From Salinicola halimionae (lineage in GTDB: Bacteria > Pseudomonadota > Gammaproteobacteria > Pseudomonadales > Halomonadaceae), in the NCBI RefSeq assembly GCF_003206065.1, contig NZ_PZJQ01000005.1, forward strand, positions 712,761-776,760: a stretch of DNA of 64,000 nt, written 5' to 3'. A program made the position numbers and the translations under genes. The first letter of the stretch is position 1; every line of letters begins with the position of its first letter. This document shows positions 41,924 to 53,383 of this stretch, one piece after another. The notes under the pieces are model-generated. The model was not told the DNA's origin, searched no databases, and saw only the letters and a program-made list of their open reading frames with translations.

Positions 41924-42739
41924 TCAACTCTCCCGCAGCATCTCTTCGAGCATGGCGGCGTTGGGATCGTCCGGCTGGCTGACGACGGCATAGTTGTAAT
42001 TGCCTTTCGACCAGTACTGCGCCATGAGCTTGCCGTCGATTCGCTTGCCCGGCTCCAGCATGTGATTGCCGGCACCCGGCGGGCGTATGTACATCATCAT
42101 CTGACGCCCGGTCTGGTCACGGTAGACCACCATCGCGGCCGGCCCTTGATCGGTGGCCAGCAGCCGCGCACCCGTCATCTCCAGGCCGGCGGCGCTAAGA
42201 TCGGGCGGCATGATCCCGTCGCTGAAATGGGCCTGAAACAATTTGACGATTCTCTCGCGACTGTTGGCGTCCGGTTCGGTGACCGCGGTATCGCTGGCGT
42301 CGACAATACCGTTCCCGTCGATAGCCGTGTTCCGGTTGAGCGAGACGTTATCGGTGAACAGGCGATAGGCCTGAACGGCGTCTGCCATCGGCTGCGCCGA
42401 GATCGAGGGCGGGGTCATCATGTCGTGCACTTTCCAACCGCCGGTCATGCCGATACCCACGGCCATGACCAGCATCGCCGCCGTCGCCAGCCAGCGTTGA
42501 CTATTGGCTCGCTGGCGACGGCGAATCGCGGCGGGATCAAGCGCCGGGTTGTCTGGCCACTGTTCGGGGTTGGCGTAACGCGCGCGCAAGCGTCTTGCAT
42601 CCACGCGCCACTTTTCGAGCTCCGCCGACTGGTCGGGATTGGCCTGGAGCCAGGATTCAATCCACTGCCGGCGCTCGGCATCCAGCTGATCATCGAGATA
42701 GGCGTGCAGGTCCTGCTCGGTGGGGTGACGTGGATTCAT
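41924..42739 (-). CDS. Membrane anti-sigma factor
   Basis: The 271-residue protein starts with an anti-sigma fold (EQDLHAYLDDQLDAERRQW) lacking the zinc-binding HxxxCxxC motif. One transmembrane helix follows at ~83-99 (WLATAAMLVMAVGIGMTGGW), then a periplasmic domain. It should hold the ECF sigma factor encoded just upstream at the membrane; the ATG overlaps the sigma stop by four bases. Confidence 0.9.
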   Translation of the reverse strand: MNPRHPTEQDLHAYLDDQLDAERRQWIESWLQANPDQSAELEKWRVDARRLRARYANPEQWPDNPALDPAAIRRRQRANSQRWLATAAMLVMAVGIGMTGGWKVHDMMTPPSISAQPMADAVQAYRLFTDNVSLNRNTAIDGNGIVDASDTAVTEPDANSRERIVKLFQAHFSDGIMPPDLSAAGLEMTGARLLATDQGPAAMVVYRDQTGRQMMMYIRPPGAGNHMLEPGKRIDGKLMAQYWSKGNYNYAVVSQPDDPNAAMLEEMLRES

Positions 42740-43257
42740 TTGAGTCTCCAGAGTGACGGTGTCGACGGTTTCTCCCGCGATGTTCCCTCGTCCAGGTCGC
42801 GCAGCGATCGGCGTGCCCGGGACAGTCGTGACATTACCGTGCCGATCGGAATGTCCAGGGTTTCGCTGACTTCGCGGTAACTCAGCCCCTCCACCGAGAC
42901 GAGCATCAGCAGCGCCCGATGTTCCGGAGAAAGTCGGTCGAACGCCTCCCAGGTGGCGTTGGCCACGACGATATCTTCCGCCGAGGCGCTGGTCTGGGGC
43001 TCGCCAGTGAACAGCTGCATGAGCCTTGCGTAGCGCCCGGCGCGACGGCGACCGTCGATGAACTGACGGTACAGGATCGAGAACAGCCAGGCGCGCAGGT
43101 CGCCATCGGGGTGGCGGCGCTGCCAGTGGCTGATGGCCTTTTCCAGCGTCGACTGCACCAGGTCATCGGCATCGCTGGGATTCTGGGTCAGCGACACGGC
43201 AAAGCGCCGCAAACGGGGCAGTACTTCACGCAGTTGATCGTCATCGGGTGGATTCAT
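42736..43257 (-). CDS. ECF sigma-70 factor
   Basis: From the ATG at 43257 the protein has 173 residues: region 2 RRFAVSLTQNPSDADDLVQS and DLRAWLFSILYRQFIDGRRR, region 4 LSPEHRALLMLVSVEGLSYR then EVSETLDIPIGTVMSRL. The open frame extends much further upstream across the next gene, but the sigma domain begins here. It is divergent from the catalase-like gene, which it likely controls, and cotranscribed with its anti-sigma. Confidence 0.92.
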   Translation of the reverse strand: MNPPDDDQLREVLPRLRRFAVSLTQNPSDADDLVQSTLEKAISHWQRRHPDGDLRAWLFSILYRQFIDGRRRAGRYARLMQLFTGEPQTSASAEDIVVANATWEAFDRLSPEHRALLMLVSVEGLSYREVSETLDIPIGTVMSRLSRARRSLRDLDEGTSREKPSTPSLWRLK

Positions 43258-43446
43258 GGATGTTCCAGCGTATCGAAGGAAGTCGCTGTAGGACGAACCG
43301 GCTGGAATTCTATTCCCTTCGGCTTCCAAAGGAACCGCCAAATTGTCGACGACGGAGTTCGATAGGCAGGAAATGATCGATCGGGAATAAATCGTCGACA
43401 GCGGCGTCCTACTCGCTCCATTCGGACAACGTTCCCCGGAGCGAAC

Positions 43447-44520
43447 ATGATCCTGAAAACCCCTCCACCGCTGAACACGATATTTCGGTTCACGGTCATC
43501 GGACTCGTTATCGCCATCCTGGCGACGGCTTTTGCCTACGTTGGCGGCTGGCTGGACCCGGGCCGGCTGACCCCAGATCGGATGATCAACACGCTGGAAG
43601 ACAACGCCGGTGTTCACGAAGGCTATCGCCGCAATCACGCCAAAGGGTACTGCGTGGTGGGCCGCTTCGAGAGCAATGGCAATGCGGTCAGCCTGTCCCG
43701 CGCCAGCGTTTTCGAGACGGGACGCGTTAGCCCGGTCATCGGCCGCCTCGCGATCCCCGGGGGAGACCCGCATGCCAATGATGGCATGCCGCCGATACGC
43801 AGTTTCGCGCTGCAGTTCCAACTGCCGAACGACGAGCAGTGGCGAACCGCTATGAACGCGATGCCGGTATTTCCGGTATCGACGCCGCAGGCATTCTGGG
43901 AACTGTTGAAAGCGTCCCAGCCGGATTCGCAGAGCGGCAAGCCGGATGCCGCGAAAATGGCGGCCTTTTTTGCCGACCATCCGGAAACCAAGCCATTCCT
44001 GGCATGGGCGAAAACAGCCCAGCGCTCCTCGAGCTTCGTCAACGTCGAGTACAACAGCCTCGATGCCTTCCGCTTCATCGATGCCGACGGGACTACCCAG
44101 TTCGTTCGCTGGGGACTGGTACCGGAAGCGCCCTTCACCTCGATGACCGAGGCGCAGAAGCGGGATCCCGATTTCCTGTCCAAGGACCTGCGTGAACGCC
44201 TGAATCAAGGGCCGCAGCGTTGGCATCTGATCGTGGCCGTGGCGAATCCGGGTGATCCGACCAACGATGCCACCCTGGTCTGGCCCGAGGATCGTCGCCA
44301 GATCGATGCCGGCGTCGTCACCATTGAGAGTGCCCAGGCTCAGGCCGATGGCCCCTGTCGCGACATCAATTACGATCCGTTGGTGCTACCCGATGGCATC
44401 GCCGGCTCCGATGATCCGCTACTGAGCGCGCGCTCTGCGGCCTATTCGGAATCCTACAACCGACGTACCCGCGAGGAGGCCGAATCGGCCACACCCTCCA
44501 CCCAGGAGCCACGATCATGA
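43447..44520 (+). CDS. Catalase-like heme peroxidase (SrpA type)
   Basis: The 357-residue protein has an N-terminal membrane anchor (residues ~13-32) and a short catalase core: HEGYRRNHAKGYCVVGRFES with the distal His, RSFALQFQLPND, FRFIDADGTTQFVRW and the C-terminal DPLLSARSAAYSESYNRR holding the probable heme-ligand Tyr. Such short catalase-family peroxidases act in the periplasm. GGAGC precedes the ATG. It overlaps the cytochrome b561 gene by four bases and is divergent from an ECF sigma/anti-sigma pair, an arrangement known for stress-induced peroxidase operons. Confidence 0.9.
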   Translation: MILKTPPPLNTIFRFTVIGLVIAILATAFAYVGGWLDPGRLTPDRMINTLEDNAGVHEGYRRNHAKGYCVVGRFESNGNAVSLSRASVFETGRVSPVIGRLAIPGGDPHANDGMPPIRSFALQFQLPNDEQWRTAMNAMPVFPVSTPQAFWELLKASQPDSQSGKPDAAKMAAFFADHPETKPFLAWAKTAQRSSSFVNVEYNSLDAFRFIDADGTTQFVRWGLVPEAPFTSMTEAQKRDPDFLSKDLRERLNQGPQRWHLIVAVANPGDPTNDATLVWPEDRRQIDAGVVTIESAQAQADGPCRDINYDPLVLPDGIAGSDDPLLSARSAAYSESYNRRTREEAESATPSTQEPRS

Positions 44521-45065
44521 ACTCACCGACCACCGGTACCTTTTCCGTTCCTGCGCGCCTGTTGCACTGGTCGATGGCCATTATGGTCATGTCGATGCTG
44601 TTCATCGGTATCGGCATGGTGGCCACGGTTTCCGAGCGTCACGTCTGGCTCCTCCAGCTCCACAAGCCACTGGGGATCGCGATTCTCGCACTGGTCATCG
44701 TGCGTCTTTTCGTGCGCTGGCGGTACGGCACGCCAGCGTTACCGTCGGATTTACCGCCGTGGCAGCGCGCCGCGGCCCATCTGTCCCATTGGATGCTGTA
44801 CGCACTGATGCTGGCGATACCACTCATCGGCTGGACCATGCTCTCGGCCGGCGGTTATCCGGTGACCCTCTTTTCCGGCGTCACGCTACCGGATCTGGTG
44901 TCGCCTTCTGCCACGCTGTATAGCGCGTTGCGGTTTGCCCATACGTGGCTGGCGCTGAGTCTTTTCGCCGTCATTCTCATTCATCTGGCGGCAGCCTTGT
45001 ACCACGGCTTGATTCGTCGGGATGGTGTACTGGCAAGCATGACGAAAGGTCAAAAGCACCCGTGA
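44517..45065 (+). CDS. Cytochrome b561
   Basis: The 182-residue membrane protein has four helices with heme-type His residues in ARLLHWSMAIMV, QLHKPLGIAI, HLSHWMLYALML and IHLAAALYHGL. It would pass quinol electrons to the catalase-like peroxidase encoded immediately upstream (ATGA overlap). Confidence 0.92.
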   Translation: MNSPTTGTFSVPARLLHWSMAIMVMSMLFIGIGMVATVSERHVWLLQLHKPLGIAILALVIVRLFVRWRYGTPALPSDLPPWQRAAAHLSHWMLYALMLAIPLIGWTMLSAGGYPVTLFSGVTLPDLVSPSATLYSALRFAHTWLALSLFAVILIHLAAALYHGLIRRDGVLASMTKGQKHP

Positions 45066-45256
45066 ACCGCATACCCTTTTCGTGAAAAGGTGAACGGGTT
45101 ACCCATGAAAAAAACGATCGGATCGGCGGCATGTCGATCCTGATCGCTTTGACGTTCCTGTATCAAGCTCATGGCAGTAAGTGATCGATTTTTCCTCGGT
45201 TCCGGGATCATCGGAAAACAATATCGCCAATGATCGAGCGCGGGATAAACGGATAA

Positions 45257-45281
45257 AAGCCGAGGTTATCAGCCTCGGCTT
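45257..45281 (-). terminator. Terminator after the small exported protein gene
   Basis: A 9-bp stem AAGCCGAGG/CCTCGGCTT with a 7-base loop. On the minus strand it runs directly into TTTTATCC, 35 bases after the stop at 45316. It may also serve plus-strand transcripts (GGGAGTTTT follows). Confidence 0.8.
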
Positions 45282-45315
45282 CGGGAGTTTTCGACCGTTT
45301 TAAAACAGTCGAATT

Positions 45316-45681
45316 TCAGGCGGGATTGTTGCTGTAGAGCCGTTTGACGACGGCCATTTGCGCAGCACTCTGTCCCTCCGCTATCAAGCTCTGCTGGTCC
45401 CTGCCCAGCGCTTTCATGGTGGTCATGCCGGTGCGGTTCTGTTCGGCGCGAAGTACATTGGCACTGGCTTCACTGTGACCCGCGCCGATATCCAAGCGCC
45501 AGACGCCGAACTGGTTGGCCGTCATCATGGCCGGCTGCAGATTCAGCGGTTGGTGCAGTCTCTGCATGGCTTCCTGCTGGGCGATACTATCGTTGGCCTG
45601 CGCCAGTACCGGCATGATGCCGGCGAGGGCCACGGCGGCAGCGATCTGGGCCAGGCGGGTCATTATCTTGGTTTTCATCAT
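45316..45681 (-). CDS. Small exported protein of unknown function
   Basis: The 121-residue protein has a signal peptide (residues 1-29, cleavage near AQA-N). The mature part is Gln/Ala/Met-rich and helical (AQQEAMQRLHQPLNLQPAMM, NVLRAEQNRTGMT). I do not recognise a family. AGGAG precedes the ATG and a terminator follows the stop, so it is a single-gene unit. Confidence 0.65.
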   Translation of the reverse strand: MMKTKIMTRLAQIAAAVALAGIMPVLAQANDSIAQQEAMQRLHQPLNLQPAMMTANQFGVWRLDIGAGHSEASANVLRAEQNRTGMTTMKALGRDQQSLIAEGQSAAQMAVVKRLYSNNPA

Positions 45682-45960
45682 CGACTCCTGTCATGGAAAT
45701 AGCTACGACCTACGGTGTCGGTCGCTGTCGACAGAGGGAGAAACCCTGTCACTGTCGGCTGCAGGTAAGACGAATGACCGTGAGACTTATTCCACTGTCG
45801 CGATGATGATGTCCGCGACAGGCTATCGCGATCAAAACCCTTCTCTGGTCATCCATGTCTCTGGAACACGTAAGATGGCAGTATTCGTCGCATCACGTCG
45901 ATTGAAGACAGGGCCGTGGCAGACAAGAATTCAGACACCCACCTGCCAGAGGATCGACCC

Positions 45961-46599
45961 ATGACGACTTTTACTGATATCGCCGTTCCGGATAGTCGAC
46001 TTGCACGCGAGATTACCGAACTTGTGCGCGATACCGAGTCGCCATTGCTGTTTCACCACTCGAGCCGGGTTTACCATTTTGCCGCGCTTGGCGGTAAGCA
46101 ACGGGATCTGCGTTTCGATCCCGAACTGCTGTATGCCGGCGCCATGTTCCACGACATGGGTTTGACGCACGCCCACAGCAGCGCCGATGAACGTTTCGAA
46201 GTCGATGGCGCCAACGCTGCTCGCCAGTTCCTGCGCGGGCACGGCATCGCCGAGGCCGATATCAACATCGTCTGGACGGCAATCGCACTGCACACGACAC
46301 CGGGTATTCCCCAGCACATGCATCCGATCATCGCCCTGGTGACGACGGGCGTCGAAATGGATGTACTGGGGATCGGTTACGATCATTTCAGTTCGGAAGA
46401 CCGCGATGCGATCATACGTGCCCATCCACGGGGGGATCGGTTCAAGGAAGCGATCATTCAAACGTTCTACGACGGCATCAAGCACAAGCCGGATACCACC
46501 TTCGGCAACGTCAAGGCCGATGTCATCTCAGACAAGGAAAAGGCCTTCGCACCCACCAACTTCTGTCACATCATTCGCTGCTCAAGCTGGCCGAATTGA
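45961..46599 (+). CDS. HD-domain hydrolase, cyanamide-hydratase-like
   Basis: The 212-residue protein shows the HD metal-binding pattern: HHSSRVYHFA, AGAMFHDMGLTHAH (HD pair) and AIALHTTPGIPQHMHPI. The later motif GIGYDHFSSEDRDAIIRAHP and tail FCHIIRCSSWP are typical of the cyanamide-hydratase/Ddi2-like HD family. AGAGGATCG lies before the ATG at 45961; an in-frame GTG at 45916 is less likely. It is convergent to the GlxA-type regulator gene. Confidence 0.85.
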   Translation: MTTFTDIAVPDSRLAREITELVRDTESPLLFHHSSRVYHFAALGGKQRDLRFDPELLYAGAMFHDMGLTHAHSSADERFEVDGANAARQFLRGHGIAEADINIVWTAIALHTTPGIPQHMHPIIALVTTGVEMDVLGIGYDHFSSEDRDAIIRAHPRGDRFKEAIIQTFYDGIKHKPDTTFGNVKADVISDKEKAFAPTNFCHIIRCSSWPN

Positions 46600-46743
46600 T
46601 CGTAGGTCTTGCTTCTATGGGCACGTCGGGTTGAACAGGCGTGCCGTCGGCGATGGGGCGCCGGTTTGATCCTGCCACGCAGGCATCCGGCGCATCGACC
46701 GGATCGTTTCCATACGCCGCGTCTTTGGGGAATGTCGGGTTTT

Positions 46744-47700
46744 TCAGATATGAAAACGCTTCCGGTACTCCGCAGGTGTTATGCCGACGTGCTTCACGAA
46801 GGCTCGGCGGAGGGTATCGACACTGGTGAATCCGACTCTGGCGGCGACCTGCTTTGGCGCCTGACCATCTTCCTCTAGAAGCAGGCGTGCTGCTCCGATG
46901 CGCGCACGCTCCAACCACGCGGCCGGCGTTACACCGACTTCGGCGGAGAACAGCCGAGCGAAATGGCGGGGGCTTTTTCCCGCGTGAGCGGCCAGTGTCT
47001 TCACCGAATGGGGCAGAGCCAGATTGGCCATAACCCACCGCTGTGTTTCCTGCAGAACCGTCCTTCCCTCAAGGCTGGATTCTCCATGCCGACTGAATTG
47101 AAGCTGCCCTCCCGGACGCTTGAAATACATGACCAGTTGAGAGGCCACGCGCCGGGCGATGTCTCGACCGAGATCTTCTTCGACAAGGGCCAGCGCGAGA
47201 TCAAGGCCTGCCGTGACGCCCGCTGATGTCCGTACCTTGCCGTCGCGAATGTAGATGGCGTCCTCCTCGACCTTGAGGTCGGGATACGCCTCGGCAAGCG
47301 CCTCGGCGCAGGCCCAGTGAGTCGTGACGCGACGCCCCTGCAGCAACCCGCTGTGAGCCAGGATGAAGGCACCCGTGCAGACGGAACCATAGCGTCGAGC
47401 GCTGCCCGCGGCGCTGCGCATCCAGTCCATGGTTGCCGGGTTGAGCTCGGCCGAGGCGGCTTGAGGGGCGCCTGCAACCAGCACTGTATCGAATCGCTCA
47501 GTAGCGTCCCTGACCGAGGCATCGGCATATAAGCGGGCACCCGAGGAACTGCGAATAGGGCCGGGCGTGGTGCCGATGATTCTGCACTGGTAAGGCGTCG
47601 CCCCCGACTCCAGGTTGGCCTGTGAAAACACATCGAGAGGGCCTGCAACGTCGAGCAGCTGCACGCCAGGCAGCGCCAGAATGGCAATGACCTTGGCCAC
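46744..47700 (-). CDS. GlxA-type regulator (DJ-1/PfpI plus AraC domains)
   Basis: The 318-residue protein has an N-terminal DJ-1/PfpI-like domain (LPGVQLLDVAGPLDVFSQAN, YGSVCTGAFILAHSGLL with its nucleophile-position Cys, residues ~1-190). The C-terminal AraC helix-turn-helix pair includes VKTLAAHAGKSPRHFARLF, VAARVGFTSVDTLRRAF and GITPAEYRKRF. The start is a GTG with GAGGAC upstream. Targets are unknown; the SDR remnant beyond its 5' end may once have been one. Confidence 0.92.
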   Translation of the reverse strand: MAKVIAILALPGVQLLDVAGPLDVFSQANLESGATPYQCRIIGTTPGPIRSSSGARLYADASVRDATERFDTVLVAGAPQAASAELNPATMDWMRSAAGSARRYGSVCTGAFILAHSGLLQGRRVTTHWACAEALAEAYPDLKVEEDAIYIRDGKVRTSAGVTAGLDLALALVEEDLGRDIARRVASQLVMYFKRPGGQLQFSRHGESSLEGRTVLQETQRWVMANLALPHSVKTLAAHAGKSPRHFARLFSAEVGVTPAAWLERARIGAARLLLEEDGQAPKQVAARVGFTSVDTLRRAFVKHVGITPAEYRKRFHI

Positions 47701-47894
47701 TGGAATTTGTCCTCTGTGTCCTGTCTGGACAGTAATGACGGCCTATTCTACCTGAGACGACAGCGTGGACCGGCAGGCGTCGTCGCTTCTTGCGAGTATC
47801 GGTCAAGCAGGCGATTCTGCGCATTGTCTGCCTACGCTTCTGGGGACGTTTTTTCGACGGGCTCGCTTTCGATGCTACCGCTGGTCGATTCCGC

Positions 47895-48314
47895 CTACGC
47901 CGCCCCGGTCAATTCACACGACACTGCCCTTAGCCGATCTTCCACGGCCTGATCCCTGGCTGCCTTGCTGCGGAAGCCGCGTTTGGGTGCGCCGCGGGTC
48001 TCGCTGAATCCGTCGGGGCCGAAGTAGTAACCGGGGCGCACATCGTCTCCGAGCGAGGCGTGAAGCGTGGGCCTGGCTCCTTCGGAGGCGGATTGGCTGA
48101 TCAGCGGCATCACCAATTTGAAGGCCTTGCCGATCAGCGCACGGCTTTTCACGCTGGCATCGAACAGGGCGGGGTACGCGAAAGCCCAGGATGCGCGGCG
48201 ACGCTGAGACCTCATCAAACGCAGAGGGAGTCGAGCTGGCAGCGTTTCATCTACCTCGGTAGGGCGAGCCTGACGCGTCGTAGGCGGTGCAGTAGCCGCA
48301 AGTGCACTCGGCAC
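47895..48314 (-). pseudogene. 3' fragment of a short-chain dehydrogenase gene
   Basis: The open frame of ~139 codons ends with VMPLISQSASEGARPTLHAS and YYFGPDGFSETRGAPKRGF, the C-terminal signature of retinol-dehydrogenase-like SDRs. The Rossmann domain, GxxxGxG and YxxxK are missing and the N-terminal ~55 codons are low-quality sequence, so the 5' two thirds have been lost. It is a truncated, presumably non-functional gene. Confidence 0.7.
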
Positions 48315-48345
48315 TCCAATCTAGGCCCGAACGAGACAAGCCGGG

Positions 48346-48897
48346 CTAGGCTTGCTGGTTCAAAAAGTCAGCAAGCCATGAAACTCTACGCTGCAGATCG
48401 TCGTCTGCTGAAGCCTGGCTATCCTCGCTGGTTCCTGCGAGATAGAGATCCATGATCCAGCCCGAGCATTGCTCGGTGGTCAGGTGCGCCTGCTGGATCT
48501 CGAGCATGGGCGCGAAAGCCTGCTGGCTCATGAATTCATCGCCCAGCATCGCGCTGAGCAGGTTGCCGGCGACTCGGTAGCAGTGGCTCTGGTCGGCGAA
48601 ATGGCTTCTGTCCTGGAAGAAAAATCCCAACGCGCACACGCTTGAATAACCGGCTTCGTCATCGCGCCAGGTCATCATCCTGGCAGTTTCGAAAGGGTTG
48701 CCAGGCTGATTGATTCGAACGAGAGCGTCACGGATGCGGGGGAACTCGCGGACTTCCGGTATCGCGTCGATCTGCTCCGGATGGTCCACGAGTCGTTGAT
48801 ACGGGTACGCCTCTCCGTTTTCACTTTCCTCTGCGCTGTACGGAATGTTGACGCTGCCGTCATCCAGACTGAGGCGCAGTTCGACTCGGTTATCCAT
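48346..48897 (-). CDS. Hypothetical cytosolic protein
   Basis: I do not recognise this 183-residue protein. It is acidic and has a beta-rich start (VELRLSLDDGSVNIPYSAEE) and a helical C-terminal half (QQAFAPMLEIQQAHLTTEQC). No signal or membrane segment is seen. GGAGAG lies five bases before the ATG at 48897, which decides the start. The gene lies beside an SDR remnant in a disturbed region. Confidence 0.6.
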   Translation of the reverse strand: MDNRVELRLSLDDGSVNIPYSAEESENGEAYPYQRLVDHPEQIDAIPEVREFPRIRDALVRINQPGNPFETARMMTWRDDEAGYSSVCALGFFFQDRSHFADQSHCYRVAGNLLSAMLGDEFMSQQAFAPMLEIQQAHLTTEQCSGWIMDLYLAGTSEDSQASADDDLQRRVSWLADFLNQQA

Positions 48898-49072
48898 ATT
48901 CTCTCCATGCATTTGGGTCGCGCCAAATTATCAGGAACTTCTGGAGGTATGCCACTAGGCATGGCGATAGCAGCCTCGGTGTACGTGAGCGTGCTAAACG
49001 CTCAAGAATCCCAAGAATCTACCGATTAACCATAAAATCTATAACGATGGTATCGGGGCGGGGGAGTGTAGA

Positions 49073-49618
49073 GTGCAAGGCATTAATATTTGGCAAATGG
49101 TTCTCGAGAACAGTGTGGCTTTGAAGATCATCGGCCCGTTGGCTCTTCTAATGATCGTAGTCAGTGTATTCAAAAGAATATCACTTCCACAAAGAAAGAA
49201 AGTGACAGCCCAAGGATTGATCGGCAAGGGCGACGCCTATATCAAGAAGGCTCGGCTGATCACCGAAACCGAACAAGTTCTTTTCACCGTACTGCTATCC
49301 AAATACAGCGACACTCATCACGTGTTCTGCCAAGTCCGCGTGGCCGACGTGATCCAACCGAATACGACTCTCTACAAGGAGCGAAGCCGCGAATGGATGG
49401 CCCTGTTTCGACAGATGTCACAATGGCACTTTGATTTCGTGATTTGCGATAAAGGGTCGATGGAAGTGGTGAGGGTTATTGAATTGGATGATGCAAGTCA
49501 TAAGCGCAAAGATCGAGCGAGACGCGACGGAATCATGAACCGGATTTGCGACGATGCGAACGTGGCACTGGAACGCGTGGATTTAAGCGCCCTGCAAGCA
49601 ATGACCAATAAAGTGTAG
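49073..49618 (+). CDS. DUF2726 protein with N-terminal membrane anchor
   Basis: The 181-residue protein has a transmembrane helix at residues ~17-34 (KIIGPLALLMIVVSVFKRI), then a DUF2726 domain: LITETEQVLFTVLLSKYSD, HHVFCQVRVADVIQP and the nuclease-like FDFVICDKGSMEVVRVIELD DASH block. The FD-x-ELDDxxH pattern resembles restriction-endonuclease-like cores. The start is a GTG after a GGGGGAG. The DNA is clearly AT-richer than its surroundings, suggesting acquisition. Confidence 0.8.
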   Translation: MQGINIWQMVLENSVALKIIGPLALLMIVVSVFKRISLPQRKKVTAQGLIGKGDAYIKKARLITETEQVLFTVLLSKYSDTHHVFCQVRVADVIQPNTTLYKERSREWMALFRQMSQWHFDFVICDKGSMEVVRVIELDDASHKRKDRARRDGIMNRICDDANVALERVDLSALQAMTNKV

Positions 49619-49731
49619 AGTCGATGTGTTGGGTCGCTCTCATAATGCCTTCCGCATTTTAATCGAAATCCTTCGCCTCCTTTGTAAAGCGAGTCGGCCG
49701 CCTACGTTTCTCCAGTTCGTTTAGCAATCAA

Positions 49732-49763
49732 CCGCTCTGGGGCGCCATTGGCACCCCAGAACG
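49732..49763 (-). terminator. Hairpin downstream of valS
   Basis: The arms CCGCTCTGGGG and CCCCAGAACGG form a strong stem with one mismatch, with inner GCC/GGC. It lies 27 bases after the valS stop. No T-run follows, so termination may need help. Confidence 0.55.
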
Positions 49764-49789
49764 GTCAGTCGTCGTATTGAGCGAGTTGC

Positions 49790-52636
<2,847 letters not shown>

Positions 52637-52710
52637 AGCGGCTATCGGGCTCGAATCGGTGACGACGACACGCGGCACGGCGACATGCTGCGTAGCGAAA
52701 AATGGCGGAG

Positions 52711-52716
52711 ATTATA
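52711..52716 (-). promoter_or_regulatory. Likely -10 element of valS
   Basis: The minus strand reads GGGTATAATCTCC, a perfect -10 hexamer 75-80 bases before the valS ATG, between it and the MITE-like element. No good -35 is obvious. Confidence 0.5.
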
Positions 52717-52782
52717 CCCTTTGGCGGCAGGCGGCGTCATGGCGGCACCGTTGCGAAAAGTTGGCGAGCGCAGCCACTTTTG

Positions 52783-52961
52783 CTAGGAAACGCTGAATAA
52801 ATCGACGAGCAGAGTAAAGCGCAAGGCGTACGGAGCACAGGAACCGGAGCCTATGGGGTATAGGTGAGGATTCCGATCGGACCGGCGCCCCGGCACCGCA
52901 CAACGAAGCGATTTGCCGGGGACGCCGAGTTCGCGCAGACATTTATGCAGTGTTTCCCTAG
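52783..52961. mobile_element. MITE-like element between valS and holC
   Basis: A 179-base non-coding segment is bounded by imperfect inverted repeats: the left end begins CTAGGAAACGCTGAATAAAT and the right end, read in reverse complement, begins CTAGGGAAACACTGCATAAA. Both ends start with CTAG, a possible target site. The interior has no ORF. The right end overlaps the holC stop codon (TAG within CTAG). It looks like a non-autonomous transposable element, but only one copy is visible in the window. Confidence 0.6.
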
Positions 52962-53383
52962 AGCTTATGTGCCTCGACGCGATAACCCCGATCCTTATAG
53001 GTCTTCCAGCAGGCGCGCTTGGTGCGCAGCACGTCCTGATGCTGGTTGATGATCTCGGCCACCCGTTCCAGCCGGGAGAACCACTCTGGGATCTCGTCGT
53101 TCAGGTTGAGCATCGCCTGCACGCCGGGTTCGGGCACGGCTTCCCAGCCGATCGTCACCGGCGGCGCCGGATCCATGGCGTCACCCGCCACCCGATGGGG
53201 GATGTAGCTATCCTCTCGGAACGTCCACAGCAGCTCGTCCAGCTCGCGCGCCATCGATTCATCCTGGGTATGGATATGCAGCTGATAGCCCTTGCGATAG
53301 ATCGTCTCCGCCAGACGGCAGGCGAAATTGAGCCGGGCTTCCAGCGTGGTATCGGGCAGGATGTAGAAATCGACTTTGGTCAT
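52958..53383 (-). CDS. holC: DNA polymerase III chi subunit
   Basis: The 141-residue protein follows HolC: VDFYILPDTTLEARLNFACR, the helix around ETIYRKGYQLHIHTQDESMA, LDELLWTFREDSYIPHR and the C-terminal RGYRVEAHKL. Chi links the clamp loader to SSB. The ATG at 53383 is preferred; upstream frame is repetitive non-coding DNA. The stop codon coincides with the end of the MITE-like element. The usual order pepA-holC-valS is broken here by an SDR and ilvE. Confidence 0.92.
   Translation of the reverse strand: MTKVDFYILPDTTLEARLNFACRLAETIYRKGYQLHIHTQDESMARELDELLWTFREDSYIPHRVAGDAMDPAPPVTIGWEAVPEPGVQAMLNLNDEIPEWFSRLERVAEIINQHQDVLRTKRACWKTYKDRGYRVEAHKL

Noticed and set aside
43258-44226. N-terminal extension of the ECF sigma gene (~320 codons)
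   Set aside because: It runs antisense through the catalase-like gene; the sigma domain starts at the ATG at 43257.
45105-45183. Very short ORFs starting MKKTIG and MSILIALTF
   Set aside because: They are 12 and 17 codons long and have no supporting context.
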